The notes under the pieces: model-generated
Seen by the model: the letters and a program-made list of their open reading frames with translations, nothing else
Told to the model about the DNA's origin: nothing
Databases searched by the model: none
Part shown: positions 1-12,280 of the stretch, in pieces
Layout: each line of letters opens with the position of its first letter
Position numbering within the stretch: the first letter of the stretch is position 1
Translations under genes and position numbers: made by a program
Assembly (NCBI GenBank): GCA_945910005.1
Contig: OX246741.1
Location: forward strand, 42,066,232 to 42,130,231
Source of the DNA: Isoperla grammatica
Lineage: Eukaryota; Arthropoda; Insecta; Plecoptera; Perlodidae
DNA length: 64,000 nt
Direction of reading: 5' to 3'

Positions 1-236
1 GACCAGTCATATAGGTTCCTCAACTATCTGGACTGCCGAGCAGTTGAACGAAGAACGAAGAGAACGATGCTGTTACACAAGCTTTCGAACCCTCCAATTC
101 GCTCTAACCAACGGTAACTAGTGTTTCAGAGGAGAGTGGTCACCCATCCAGCTCATGACCTAGCCCGAGGTTGCATAAGTACGGTGTTCGGATGGATACC
201 GGCTAAGCGACCGCGGCTAAACTGTTGGCTTACTGT
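1..236. other. Anonymous sequence, no gene seen
   Basis: No ORF, RNA gene or repeat that I can recognise. It runs directly into the 27-bp minisatellite. Confidence 0.5.
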
Positions 237-724
237 ATTAGTTATTATTGGTGTGAACGGTTTATTAGCTATTATTGGTGTGAACGGTTTATTATCTATT
301 ATTGGTGTGAACGGTTTATTAGCTATTATTGGAGTGAACGGTTTATTAGCTATTATTGGAGTGAACGGTTTATAAGCTATTATTAGAGTGAGCGGTTTAT
401 TAGCTATTATTGGAGAGAGCGGTTTATTAGCTATTATTGGAGTGAACGGTTTATTAGCTATTATTGGAGTGAGCGGTTTATTAGCTATTATTGGAGTGAA
501 CGGTTTATTAGCTATTATTGGAGTGAACGGTTTATTAGCTATTATTGGAGTGAACGGTTTATAAGCTATTATTAGAGTGAGCGGTTTATTAGCTATTATT
601 GGAGTGAGCGGTTTATTAGCTATTATTGGAGTGAACGGTTTATTAGCTATTATTGGAGTGAGCGGTTTATTAGCTATTATTGGAGTGAACGGTTTATTAG
701 CTATTATTGGAGTGAGCGGTTTAT
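237..724 (+). repeat. 27-bp minisatellite, about 18 units
   Basis: A 27-bp unit (core TTATTAGCTATTATTGGAGT followed by GAACGGT) repeats head to tail about 18 times. Variants are mainly gtgaacgg/gtgagcgg and ttattagc/ttataagc. Because 27 is a multiple of three, stop-free frames run along the array on both strands: a 9-residue repeat rich in Ile/Leu/Asn on the plus strand, and one rich in Pro/Ile/Lys on the minus strand (153-764). Nothing beside it suggests a gene, and one plus frame is cut by TAA within the array. I read it as non-coding minisatellite DNA. Confidence 0.95.
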
Positions 725-2524
725 GTATTGCGGATAAGGTTTTATAAGGCGAGTGTTGGAACAAAATACACGCTTTTATTGGGAATCTCGCCGAGCACTT
801 GATAGTGGTAATTGTTCAACGTAACGCGTTCTATCGACCCCGGTGAGTGGTCAGTGCGCGGCCGGCTGGACGGGGCAGCTAAATCGTTCCACTAATGGAA
901 GAGCTGCAGATTGGCTCAAGGACAGACAATAACTCAACGGGAGATTGTTTTATTCACACTGGGAAATATACAAAACTGTTTACGTCGGTACTTCAGGGGC
1001 ATATCCACGACAAAGCGGTTAAAGGTAAAGATAACCCATCTCGCTAAGTTAGCGGGTTTATTGATATCTTCAGAACGCTTCAAGATATTGATCAACATAT
1101 TCATAACGACGATTTGTTTTTGTATCTGCTAAACGATGACCTTACAAACTTCCAAACATTGTAATTGTTATTATTGTAATTAATTAACTATACATTTTTT
1201 AATTATTTAAAGAAATGTAAGAAAATGACAAATGACAATCTACAAGATTTTAAAATTTATCGTTTAGCTGATAAAAAACCAAATCCTCGTATGAATCACT
1301 TATTCCATATATTAAAGCGTTCTCAATATTATTAATAATATTCCGTTAATATTACAGCGTTCCATTGCCGTTGCAGGGGCGTAGGGCGTTGAAAAGGGGG
1401 GGGGGGGGGGTGAGTGTGAGGGAACTGAATATACTAGTCCCAGCGAAAGTATTCGCAGATCGATCTCAGGTCATTGTCTACTGCCCCTTTCAACCGCGCT
1501 ATTTGACAGAAAATCAACAAATACCAGGCGTTCTTTTACTCATTCGTAAATGCATGGTTCGGCTTAGTCGAGTGCACAGGCGGTTTGGCTGCACCCACGA
1601 TTACAGGTAACCAACGGAAGGTTTTAAATTATCCACAATAGAACTGTTAACATTAGATGGTTGGAATTAGCGAAGTAGAAAATTAAGTTGTCACCTTGGA
1701 CTCGGCTGTGTCGTAAGCATCAGAATACTTTCGTTGGGACAACTATACCCACTTGTACTTGAAGGAGATCAAATTAAAGTGATAGGTAATAGCATTGGGC
1801 AGTTGGCGTTTTGCTACTAATGCAGATGTGTGGCTTTTCAACCAATTGAGAGGCAACTGAGAAGGCCACGGATGCCGCTGTTTTTGGGCTGGACGCATTT
1901 GATCCGAACATGGACATTTAAAACAAATACATAGTGGGCTTATTATAAATATTTACCTAATTGTACAAGTTGACACAGGTTGTACATTACATGTTGACAA
2001 AGATGATCTCATACTTAGGGCAGATGCCTCATTTCTGCCACCTAAATAACATGAAAAGTCAATTTGTTTTCGATTCACTGGAGGTTGCATTGCTTGATTC
2101 TGTGTTTTGTTAAAACAAAAGTAAATCGCAAAATGGCTTCTACTTAACCTATCACGTTTTAAAGACCTTTCTAAGATTCGAAATGTTTTCTTATGTTCTA
2201 TCAATTACCTTACATTTTAACTTCTCCTGTTAGCATAAAATTGATCGTGCAGGATGTTTCGGTTCCAGAAAATAATCAATTGATTTAGCAAGAAATGAAT
2301 TGAAATAAGTGATGTGTTCACAAAAAACATCATCACTCATGACATTGGAAAACGTTTCGGTCCAATAAGGCAATAATCAACGGCTTTCAAATACTCTGCA
2401 TCCAATGCTTTTGCCCCATCACTAATAGACCCTCCATTCATAAAATCGGTAGTTGTGTGTGATTCTTTTATTGAGTCCTTTGTGTATTTCTACGTTATTT
2501 TATGGCGCTGCTGGTCTAAATGGA
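725..2524. other. AT-rich anonymous sequence with a G15 run
   Basis: There is no supportable gene. A run of 15 G lies at 1,396-1,410. The short ORFs here (911-1,132; 1,365-1,610; 1,953-2,204) have no recognisable motif and lengths expected by chance. Confidence 0.5.
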
Positions 2525-3004
2525 CGTTCTTTCTTTAAAGGAAGAACTTCGGGTAGGTCTTCGGATAAAGAGGAAGGTTGTGGTTGTCATACTGATGTCC
2601 ATCTCTATTTAGATAAGAAAACGCCTGCACATAACTATCAAGGCTAGGAAAGTGAGCTGATGATGATACTCTCTCTAATGCAGTGTTATACACATTTATA
2701 CACATCAGTCGGACCTGTGACAACGCGGACACTTCATCGTCACGTCTAAATGATCCAAAGGCAGTGACGTTCATGCATTACAACTAGGTTGTATGAAGTC
2801 GGGGGATTAAAGGTAAGGAAAAAAGTAATTATTATTTGTGATTAATAAAATATGTCGTGTTGACAGTTTTACACCCAAAACTCAATATATGTATGTAACA
2901 TAATTAATTTTTTTGCAAACTCTATTGGCGTTCAATACGACTCGAAGCTCCAATATTTCAATGTCTTGGAAATTTTCCATCAACCGTTATTGCCGAACAT
3001 AAAA

Positions 3005-3140
3005 CCTAAATAAAATAAATAAATATATTCACATTTAGAGTCTACCCACTCAGTAACTCAACTGATTTGCAGTGGGCGACTTTAAAGTGTCTAAACCAAC
3101 CCTGTAGGCTTCGAAATCACTGCCTGGCACGATTGCCATA
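3005..3140. repeat. Dispersed repeat, copy a
   Basis: The repeat starts in an (AATA)-rich stretch, followed by a conserved core that includes TTCACATTTAGAGTC, CAGTGGGCGACTTTAA and AAACCAACCCTGTAGGCT. The same core occurs at 23,749-23,882 (through the segmental duplication) and independently at 51,480-51,740 and 63,190-63,445. It could be a SINE or the 3' end of a longer element. No RNA polymerase III boxes were identified. Confidence 0.75.
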
Positions 3141-4144
3141 AAACTTGAATGCATGCGTTCTCAAATTAGATGGTTATATAAACCAATTGTTTCATTTCAA
3201 ATCATTGTGTTTTTAATACATTGCTGCACAACGCAAATCAATAGTGTTGGTAAATTACTTTTGTCCTTGGAGAGTTTTAAAGCTATTGGTGTCAATGTCA
3301 CTGCAATACAACAATGGAATCGAACGTATTGCATTTCTCGATACTAATAAGCGTAACAATGATTTGATTATGCCTACTTAAATAAAAACTAATTAACTTA
3401 GGTCGTAACATGAATATTATGGCTTTATGTTGAGAATTATAATTGAGACCTCTCATATAAATACCCCTGGTTGGAACAGTGAAGTTATCATTTCCTCCAG
3501 ACTTCTCCTAAGTTGGATTCGTCCTCGACCTTCGACAAATTTGCTTTAAAAAATTTGTGATAAAACTAAGGTTAGTAGCCTTTACATTTGCACAGTTATA
3601 ATTCAATATGTTTACTATGGCACATATTATTTAATGTATTTTCACAATGCAATTTGTTGTAAGTGCTTCTTAATTTTAATCGTAATTCGAAAAACAATAA
3701 AAGACAATATTTCATTTTGATATATAATGTGGAGATGTGTGTTCTTCGGTGACTTGTCCGATGATGTAAGTTGAAGGCTCTGATAAGAAAAGTTCTTGTA
3801 GTTTTCCATTAGACCTAGAGGGATTCACATCAGTTTAGACGTGGTCAAGCTTTTAAACAAACCACCAGTTCAACAATTACGATTGCAATTAGCTTCAAAA
3901 TACGTTTGGTCACATCAGGTCACATACTATTGGATTATTGTTAAAGGGTTCCAGAATGCCTTGACAATTATCTACTGAACCTTTTAATATTTCACATTAT
4001 TATTTTACAAATTAATACAAATTTGTTCATATAATTTTAACAATTAAGTACAAAACCGCAAATAATTTCATTCCTCAGAACTTTACCCTTTACCAGAACC
4101 TTAACCCTAACAGCTCCTACGCATAATTACCTTATCTACAGTAA
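3141..4144. other. AT-rich duplicated sequence, no gene seen
   Basis: The stretch is duplicated nearly identically at about 23,883-24,886. It has short ORFs only (for example 3,153-3,347), without motifs. A single telomere-like TTAACCCTAAC at about 4,101 is isolated and not a telomeric array. Confidence 0.5.
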
Positions 4145-5745
4145 CATTATTTATATTTATTTGAAATATATCGTTAACAGGGCAAAGCCCCACCAGTAAC
4201 GTATAATAAAAATAAAAATCAAGTACATGTACAACATACATGTACAAGAAATATACACAATATCACAAATACACAAATACAAATACATACAAATTTTACC
4301 AAAAATTAACAAAAAAACATGACAGTGAACTGCCAAAGTCAACCTTAAAATTAAAACATAAACACAAACACAAATTTACACACATTCCCGCATTACATTC
4401 TTGAACGAACTCAATGATATATTAAACGGATCAAGCTCTGAAGGAGCCACATGATTGTAAGCTTGCTGAACACGATTCAGGCAAGTGTAGCGGAAAACGT
4501 CAATACGGCATTTTGGCAAAACAAACATGCCCCTCTGCCTAGTCACTCTGGAAGGCATACGGAAGTTGATTCTGTCCAACAAGTTATTATCATTAAAACA
4601 ATTACGTATGATCTTGTAAAGAAATACTACATCAGTGTCGTCGCGCCTAGCCTCTAAAGTAAGAAAGCCCCCAGCGGCACACATGTCTACATACTCTTCT
4701 CTGTGATCGGGAACCCGCGCTTTAAAACAAAGCATTTTAATTAGCCTCTTTTGCACATTTTCCAAACTAGCAGTATTGGTTTTATGGCTGTTATTAGGGT
4801 TCCACACAGGGCTGGCATAGTCTAAGGTGCTACGCACAAGTGAAAAGTACAGCATACAAACAGTACTAGGTGAAAATTCTTTCACTAAATGTCTCCTAAT
4901 AAACCCTAGTAAACGCATAGATTTCGGTATAATTTTCAAGATATGCTTACTAAACGATAAATCATGACTGACTGTTACACCGAGGTCAACAACTTCCGTA
5001 CACCTTATTAGAGTATCACCATTTATTACATAATCATTTATCATCCGAACCCTCTTATTAGTAAAAGAAACAACACAACATTTCTTAACGTTAAGAGCAA
5101 GCTTCCAGTCCGTACACCAACTAGATAACGAATTAATGTCCTGCTGCAACAGATTACAGTCAGAATTAGACACGATTGGGCAAAACACTTTTACATCATT
5201 GGCATACATCAACACTTTAGAATGTTTTACACTTTAGAATGTTTTACACAACTAGGCAAGTCGTTCACATATAAAACAAACAGAAGCGGCCCTAAAATTG
5301 ACCCTTGCGGGACACCGGAGGTCACACACTCTTCCATAGACAGTTCAGAATTGACCACAACAGTTTGTCTCCTTTCCGTAAGATAACTCTCTAATAGATT
5401 AAATACACAGCCAGTAATGCCAAATCACTTCAGTTTATGTAAGAGTAGTGAATGATCTACGGTGTCAAAGGCTTTTGTGAAATCGGTGTATATGACATCG
5501 GTTTGAGTTTTATTGTTCATGTTCAGAGATATATTGTAGGTAAAATTTGTAAGATTGGTAACTGTAGACCGTTTCGGTACAAACCCGTGCTGTAAAGCAG
5601 CAATAATACCAGACACGTGATGCAGAATGCGTTTATGAAGGATGGACTCAAATACTTTAGAGAAAGTTGACAAGAGAGTTATCGGGCGATAGTTGACAAC
5701 CTTATAGCGACTACCGCTTTTTAGTACCGGCATTGTAATCACTTA
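4145..5745 (-). pseudogene. Dead CR1/Jockey-type LINE, reverse transcriptase end (copy 1)
   Basis: On the minus strand, 5,742-5,425 encodes the start of a non-LTR reverse transcriptase (motifs YRPITLL, HGFVPKRST and IYTDFTKAFDTVDH). Reading on through a TGA at 5,425 comes a block with [14 protein letters not shown], then, in another frame, 5,215-4,376 (279 aa) with the catalytic box and the thumb/C-terminal part (LDYASPVWNP). An active element would copy its own RNA at a nick in genomic DNA. This copy cannot. It lacks the 5' part, has an in-frame TGA, has a 17-bp tandem duplication at about 5,214-5,247 that shifts the frame, and reads YAND where the catalytic box should be Y-A-D-D. The 3' tail on the minus strand is A/T-rich, ending near 4,145. 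The clade is judged from the C-terminal style only. Confidence 0.85.
5734..5737. other. Empty target site of the foldback element (CCGG)
   Basis: Copy 1 reads AGTACCGGCATTG here with a single CCGG. In copy 2 the left flank up to CCGG (26,469-26,472) and the right flank from CCGG (31,954-31,957) are separated by a 5.48-kb insertion. This is therefore the pre-insertion allele and defines the 4-bp target duplication. Confidence 0.85.
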
Positions 5746-5855
5746 TTCGTAATTAATTTTCAAGTATTGTTTTCATTTCATTGTCTGGTGCATTAAACAA
5801 AAAACGCCAAGTTTTATATTTGATTTCAAATAATGGTTGCGTTTTTGTACAAAAG

Positions 5856-7095
5856 CAAAAGCGGTTTTGTACACGGTTAAATAAAAATGTAATTGTGTAC
5901 ATTATACTTCACATAGAACAAAAAAACAGATGTGCTCTCGTTGCCATTTTAAAAAATGGCGGCGATTACAGTTTTATTTTCAAACCTGCTTTGCGAAGGC
6001 TACACATACCATCAAATGACATGAAGAATCGTAATTAAAAGATTTAATTGGGAGTTTCTAAAAACAGTGGTAATTTGAAAATCATTTGATGAGCGTAGAG
6101 AATCTATCAATTCAACTGAAATTGCTCATTTTCTCTCTGTGCGCAAATTTGGTTCGTCGTGCACCGGCCAAACTGTCGACGGATTTGGCTGACATTTAAA
6201 GCCAACTTAAAACTTTGAAACTAGACGATGTAAACACATGAACAGCAATATCCGACAAAATACCAAACTTACAAAAAGAAAGTACTGAAAAGTTCGTTTT
6301 AATTTTTGTTTATTAGAAACTTACGGGCGGGTTTTAATAATGTTTAAGGCTCCGGGTAGAAAAGGCCAGGGTAACTCAGCCAGCCGTTAGAGGGAATACA
6401 AGGAGACCCAGTCCTCTACCCCCCCCCCCCCCCCCCCCCCGCCCCCCCAAACGACCACACCAACTCAGTCCCACTTAAAATTCATCCTCCCACTTGCCCG
6501 TGCCCCTCCCTTGCCGACTCCCTTATGTCACAATAACATTCGTTAGTAACCATATACAAAACTGCTTTCTCATAAAATGACCGATTGGGCTATGGTTTTT
6601 GTTAAGTTTTTCTCTTTCGGTGGCACGGTGGCCACGACACATGCAGGTATAAAATAGTTCGTATCTCAAACATTTTATTGTTATGTAATTAATACTTGGC
6701 AAGTGTGTTCTTGACACAATACGCTTCATGTTTTGTAGGAAAATAAATTATGGATGTATTCAGTTATTATGTTTGTCAAAAAACTTAAAATTGCAATTAT
6801 TTACTTATACATTTGATCACTTTATTTTAACATGATACATAACCACAATAGTGCTATCTATGATGATTGTACATAAAAGTACCTTTCATTTAACCCAATT
6901 CATGACACTATTTGTTATATGGAGCACTCTAACAAGTGATTTAATGGAATACTAATCGCCAACATTTTCCAAAACGGCGGCTAACGCACAAGGCGAATAT
7001 TTATAGTGAATAACCCAAAGTATGTTATATAAAATGGCATTTAAAGCAAAAATGAAAAAAATTAGCTTTCTCCTAATTTTTTCCGGGTTCAAATC
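5856..7095. mobile_element. Long-TIR element A, left arm truncated (copy 1)
   Basis: The sequence 6,520-7,090 is an imperfect reverse complement of the full left arm preserved in copy 2 (39,090-39,680). Shared landmarks are GTGTCGTGGCC, CATGAAGCGTATTGTGTC and the ATGGCGGC-type box near the outer end. In this copy only the inner part of the left arm (5,856-6,330) survives, because a deletion ends at about 5,855. The centre (6,340-6,520) carries a long C-run (6,419-6,440). No transposase ORF is visible, so it is a non-autonomous, probably MITE-like or foldback-type DNA element of unknown superfamily. Confidence 0.7.
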
Positions 7096-7816
7096 TAAAA
7101 TCACTCAACTATTAAATGTATTTTTAATTCAAACAATTATATTGAAAAATTATGACTTTGAATATTGAAAATAAAGTAACCAATTAAGGGGAATCACTTT
7201 CACCCCTAAAACAGGCATTTTCCCAAAACCACGACTAGATACGATATTGTGACGTAATACACCTCTCCTAACTCCCCTCCATCCCCACTCGGGTGATAGA
7301 CCTCTACACATGAACCTAAAGTCATCAGTCAAGTTGAAAGTGTTACCAGAGAAGGGTAAGCCGGCAGCTCCCGTATTGGCGCGCTACGTAATACTCCTCA
7401 CCCCGCTCCCCCCAACAGTGGCCACGCGGAGCCGTGATTGCGTTCTCAAGGCATGCAGTCTACCGAGCAAGTGGCTGTCTATCACAGGAACTTTTGCTTT
7501 TTGTCACCGGGCTAACATCATATTATTGATTATCAAATTACAAGAATTATAATAGCCTACTATTCAGTGGTAGATAATTGATAATTACTTTCATGCCTAT
7601 TATAAAAGTAATGTTTAGGATAATTCCATATACATTTCGTTGCCCATTATTTATATTGTACACAATTTTAAATAACCTAGTGTGTAGTGGTATCTCCAAT
7701 TATCAACCTACTTATTTGAGGGGAATTATATTACCCAGGCCACAGTAATATCACAATAGAAATCCATTTCTGTACGTATAAGCAATGTACCAAGTTGCAG
7801 AGCAAGTGATTCATAC

Positions 7817-8383
7817 AATTAAAGTCGATCGATGAAGTGAACTACCCATCCAATACAACAACTAAACTATTCAAATTAAATGGACATGAAAAAATACTTT
7901 TTTTATTCTAAATTATGAATTTCAAGAATTATTACATATGAGTAGCATTTAATACTGAGCTTCTTGAAATTATATATTTTTTTTTATTAATAAAGTATAT
8001 TTATAGTTTCTAATTTGAGTAGATTTGACGTAAAATTGACACACCAACGCGAATACCTCGAAAACGGATCGCGTTCGACCATCTTTTTCAAACGTATTCA
8101 TGTAAGTCATGAAGTTATCTACATTTAGGATGAAAATTTGTTACAATATATTACTTTTTGAAGGTGCTACGCAAAGTTATACGATTGAAAGTGTAGGTTT
8201 TTGTTCAGTTACAATGTATAACATAGGGAACTCTAACGCATTTCAACACTCAATAAATAAAACACTAATAGCGGTAGGTGCATATTTTTTTCTACAATAT
8301 TCATAAGCTTAATCTCAACTTGCATTACATACAATTTGAATGATTTATATTACATACACAGTTATCATCGATCGACTTTAATT
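7817..8383. repeat. MITE-like unit with 19-bp perfect inverted ends
   Basis: The 19 bases at 7,817-7,835 (AATTAAAGTCGATCGATGA) are the exact reverse complement of 8,365-8,383. Weaker matching continues inwards around CTATTCAAATT. The unit is 567 bp and AT-rich with no ORF of interest. No target duplication was established, so the mobile-element reading is an inference. The same pair occurs in copy 2 at 41,594-42,160. Confidence 0.5.
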
Positions 8384-9097
8384 AGTTTTACAAAATATAT
8401 TTACGTCCACATATATAAATATTCCACGCCTTTCTTTGATTGCTCACACTTGTATCACGCCAGTCATCAAATGTGCGAAGTGGGGTAGCGAACCTGTGAC
8501 AATACCCGGTGCCTAAAAGTACCCACCACAATAATTTTGGATTGTAGGGAGGAAGTCGGGGGGCGACTCCCCTGTAAAGGCCCGCAGATAATTATTTTGG
8601 GGTCGTTCTAGCATCGATTTGGTGCGTTTTACAAGAAAATAATCAATATGATTGTGTAGATGCTGACTTGCTTACTATCATTAATAAAACTAAAATTTCC
8701 ACATAAATGTTAGGAATGAAACGACACTATTTAACTTGGAATACGCCTCCGCAGGCTCCACCTTAATAAGAAAATAAATAAAAATAATAATAATACAAAT
8801 AATTTTATTCTTCATCATCTTGATAACAGTGGTTTTCGTGGTGTGGTTTTTCACCATACGAAGAGCGAATGCTAGGATGGGTAGAACAAAGCGGCTACGA
8901 CCGTACATACAAATCATATAGATCATCCACACTTAGTTTCGGAGAAAACAATAATTAGTAAAATGATATTATATTTAATTAGTTTTAAATAGAGTTCACC
9001 AAGGTAAGTGCATGAAAGTACTCGACATTTATGTCCGTACAACATGTTCATACCGGTTTTGACCGAGCTTGTAAGTATTACCATTACAACAATAAAA

Positions 9098-9100
<3 letters not shown>

Positions 9101-9178
<78 letters not shown>
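9101..9178 (+). repeat. (TTA)n microsatellite, about 26 units
   Basis: A pure TTA tract of about 78 bp, followed by a broken ATT tract to about 9,200. The equivalent tract in copy 2 (42,878-43,050) is about 173 bp. The poly-Leu ORF reading through it is an artefact. Confidence 0.98.
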
Positions 9179-9184
<6 letters not shown>

Positions 9185-10240
9185 ATTATTATTATTTTTA
9201 TTAGTATTATAAATATTTTTATTATTATTGTATATATAGTGGGGCATATGTATGCTGTAGAATGTAAGCTGGAGTAATTTTAGATTTTAACCCGGACTAA
9301 ATTAGGAGAAAGCTGATTTTTTCAGGATCGCTTACAAATATTATTTTATATAACATACTTCGGGTCCACTTAAATCCGCCATGTGCGTTAGCCGCCATCT
9401 TGGAAAATGTTGGCGATTACAGTATTACACTAAATCCCTTGTTGTGAGTCCTCCATGTTACATAAAATAACTTGAGTGTTGTCAAAATGAAAGATAATAG
9501 TACACCTAATTATGATCAATAGTGAAATTTTAGTAATCTATAATGTTACAATAGAAGGAAGCAATTAAGTGATCGACCGTATAAGTGGATAATTGTATTT
9601 TAAAGAGTTGCGATACAACTAATAACATATTCATAATTTGTGTTCATACAAAACGTAAAGCTTATGCTGTTTAAAACACACGTGCCAAGTATTATGTACA
9701 CAACTTTAAAAATAACGAGATACGAACTGTTGTATATCTGCATGTGTCGTGGCCGCCATCGCTACCGAAAGAGCAAAACTAATTACCTTAGCCAAAATTG
9801 GTCAGTTAAAACACATTAGGAGAATGTCGGTTTTTACATATGACTTAAGGATATAATTATACCTCACTTAGAGTAAAGTCACACATGTGCTCTTGTCGCC
9901 ATTTCGAAAAATGGCATGGAATGGCATGAAAGACCATTACATGAGGAATCTTAGTTAAAAGATAAGATAAGTCATTTCTACAAACAGTGGAAAAATTGTA
10001 AGTTATCAGATGAGCGTAGCGAATGTATCAATCAACTCAAATGGTTCATTCTCTCTATGCGCGAATTTTGTTCATCTCGCACCGATCAAACGGTTCGACG
10101 GATTTGACTGAAATTTTAGGCCAACACTTTTTACTACTCAACCTGACAATGTCAAGATGAACAGAAATTTCGTCAAGATGCCAACCTATAAAAAATAGAT
10201 TACCGAAAAATATAAGTTTTAATTTTTGTTAATTGAAATG

Positions 10241-12047
10241 CTGCCGCTGACATGAGCCCAGTAATATTCTTGGAATTATCTTTAAAAGTGATCTCTCGTT
10301 TGATAAACATATCACAGCGCAGTGTGCTACGGCGTATGGACTCCTACGTTCTTTATATACTTTTAAGTCGCTATTAAATGAAGATATGAAAGTCAAGTTA
10401 GTAAATGCTTTAATTATTCCCCTATTTGATTACGGAGATGTTGTGTACATTGAAATTAAATCACACCTGTCAGATAGAATTCAAAAAGCTCAGAATGCAG
10501 TTATGCGTTTTGCTTGTAGGATTAGGAAATATGATCACATAAGCCCTACTTTTCAAAAACACAAGTTATTAAAAATGAAGCAACGTCGTATGCTTCATTA
10601 TTTGTGCACCATACCTAGAGTAATAGACACCAAACGTCCCACCCTACTATAAATACTACACTCGTCATCAAAACCTTGAGATACCGTTGCACCGTTTGTC
10701 GAGTTCTGCTTCCTCTTTCTCAGTTCTTGCCCCAAAGTTATGGAACGAACTCCCTAAGTCTGTTAAGCAGTATGTCAATAGTCCACACCTTTTCAAGAAA
10801 TATTGTAAACGCCATATTTTCCAAAATAATCTGTTCATTTAAGTATTGTGATTGAAGATTTAGCGGATAATTGTGTTGTATGTTTGCCTGTCTATTATAT
10901 AGATATACTTTTTGTTTGTCCTTAGTAATGTACCTGAGTAAATTGTGTTTGTTTTGATTTGTCTATTTTGTATTAATTAATTAATCTCATTATAAAGTAA
11001 ACTATCAATCGTGTTTATTATGTTCATTAATTAGCAAAATGCAAGTATTGATTGTTTATTATATATTGTTAAACTCAGGACATTGGTAGGCCTAAATAAT
11101 AAGTGGTACCTAATTGGTTTCAAGTAATTTGGGATTGTCAACCAGCTGACAATGTTGTTTGCTTGTATGTTTAGTATATGTTACATGTTATGTTTTATTT
11201 ATGTAATACAGCTGAGTCAATCGTGTTGATTGGTTTGTCTATTTTCTTCATTAGTAATTTCATTATAAAGAAACTGTGAATCGCGTTTACTGTATTATGT
11301 TTGCTAAAAAATTACCGCTCTTAAAGTGAAGCGGGTGTCAATTGTGTGGCATGTATTGTTTACCTTTTACATTTTGTATATCTTTCCTTTTTTTTTCTAA
11401 TGCATCAGCGTAGTTTTTAAGTATGTGAGTAAGTAAATGATAAGTGTTACCAAATTTGTTTCAAGTAATTTGATTGTAAACCACCTGACAATGTTGTTAG
11501 TTTGTATGTCTATGATTTATTACTTGTTTTGTTTTATTTCTGTAATCTGAGCCAATCGTGTTCATTGGTTTGTCTATTTTTTACATTAGTAATTTCATTA
11601 TAAAGAAACTGTTAATCGCGTTTATTGTATTATGTTTGTTAAACTAGCGGGTGTCAATGGTGTGACATGTTTTGTTTACCGTTTACATTTTGTATCTTTT
11701 CTTTTTTTTGTCTATTGCATCAGCGTGGTTTTAAGTACGTAAGTTTTTTAGTGATGCACGTCAATCATGATGATTTTAAGTATATTCAGTTGTAAAGCAC
11801 CTATTAATTATATTCTCTATGTGCTACACACAGTATGAGGTGTTTTAGTGTTAATCTAGAATAGTTATTATAATGATTAGACTAATTGTCATTTTTTGTA
11901 TTTTGTAACTAATCACGGAAGCCATACCATATACCGTGCAAGGTTAGGTGAAAGAGCGAGCAACATGCTCGAACCTCACCGTTTTGTAAAATGTACACTG
12001 TTTTACAAATTAAGTCCATTTAATATTTATTATTATTATTATTATTT
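10241..12047 (+). pseudogene. 5'-truncated LINE, reverse transcriptase C-terminus and 3' UTR (copy 1)
   Basis: A frame open from 10,251 to the TAA at 10,650-10,652 encodes the end of a non-LTR reverse transcriptase. LGIIFKSDLSFDKHITAQ is followed by PLFDYGDVVY, a layout typical of the region after the catalytic palm in Jockey/CR1-like LINEs. After a frameshift the expected C-terminal block continues (LWNELPKSVKQ, then SPHLFKKYCKRH) up to about 10,842. The remainder is a 3' UTR containing about 2.5 copies of a 340-bp direct repeat, ending in a (TAT)n tail at about 12,029-12,047. It is truncated, frameshifted and not functional. It is nested inside long-TIR element B. Confidence 0.8.
11080..11760 (+). 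repeat. 340-bp direct repeats in the LINE 3' UTR
   Basis: TTTCAAGTAATTTG recurs at about 11,119 and 11,459. The following approximately 300 bases match, including CATTATAAAGAAACTGT and GCATCAGCGT, giving a period of about 340. A degraded partial unit lies just upstream (about 10,988-11,078). Copy 2 has the same arrangement. Confidence 0.75.
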
Positions 12048-12280
12048 CATGAAAGCTCACGTTATTTTATGTTATATGGAGGAATCACATCAAGGGATTT
12101 AGTGTAATACTGTAATCGCCGTCATTTTCCAAGATGGCGGCTAACGCACAAGGCATATTTTGGCGGCCCCAAAGTATGTTATATAAAATAGTATTTGTAA
12201 GCGACCCTAAAAAAAAACATTTTTCTCCTAATTTTGTGGCCGGATCGGTATAGGATATTGGGCTAAAAGAACCACAGTAT

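Larger units (their letters stand above)
7096..9279. other. AT-rich duplicated sequence between two TIR elements
   Basis: No gene is seen. The stretch contains the inverted-repeat unit at 7,817-8,383 and the (TTA)n tract at 9,101-9,178. The small ORFs (7,150-7,332; 7,310-7,552; 8,109-8,306; 8,690-8,932) have no recognisable domain. They recur in copy 2 only because the DNA is duplicated. Confidence 0.5.
9280..12265. mobile_element. Long-TIR element B with a LINE inserted in it (copy 1)
   Basis: The left arm 9,280-10,240 is homologous to element A's left arm (39,090-40,100). The right end 12,050-12,265 is the reverse complement of the outer part of the left arm. Shared boxes are GCCGCCATCTT at 9,391-9,401 against AAGATGGCGGC at 12,131-12,141, and the block around TTATATAACATACTT. 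The right arm is shortened. A 5'-truncated LINE occupies about 10,241-12,047. No transposase is seen. Confidence 0.7.

Noticed and set aside
153..764. 203-codon repetitive ORF on the minus strand
   Set aside because: It is the 27-bp minisatellite read in frame. The opposite strand is also open, and no gene context surrounds it.
4095..4112. Telomeric repeat
   Set aside because: Only one or two imperfect TAACCC units, no array.
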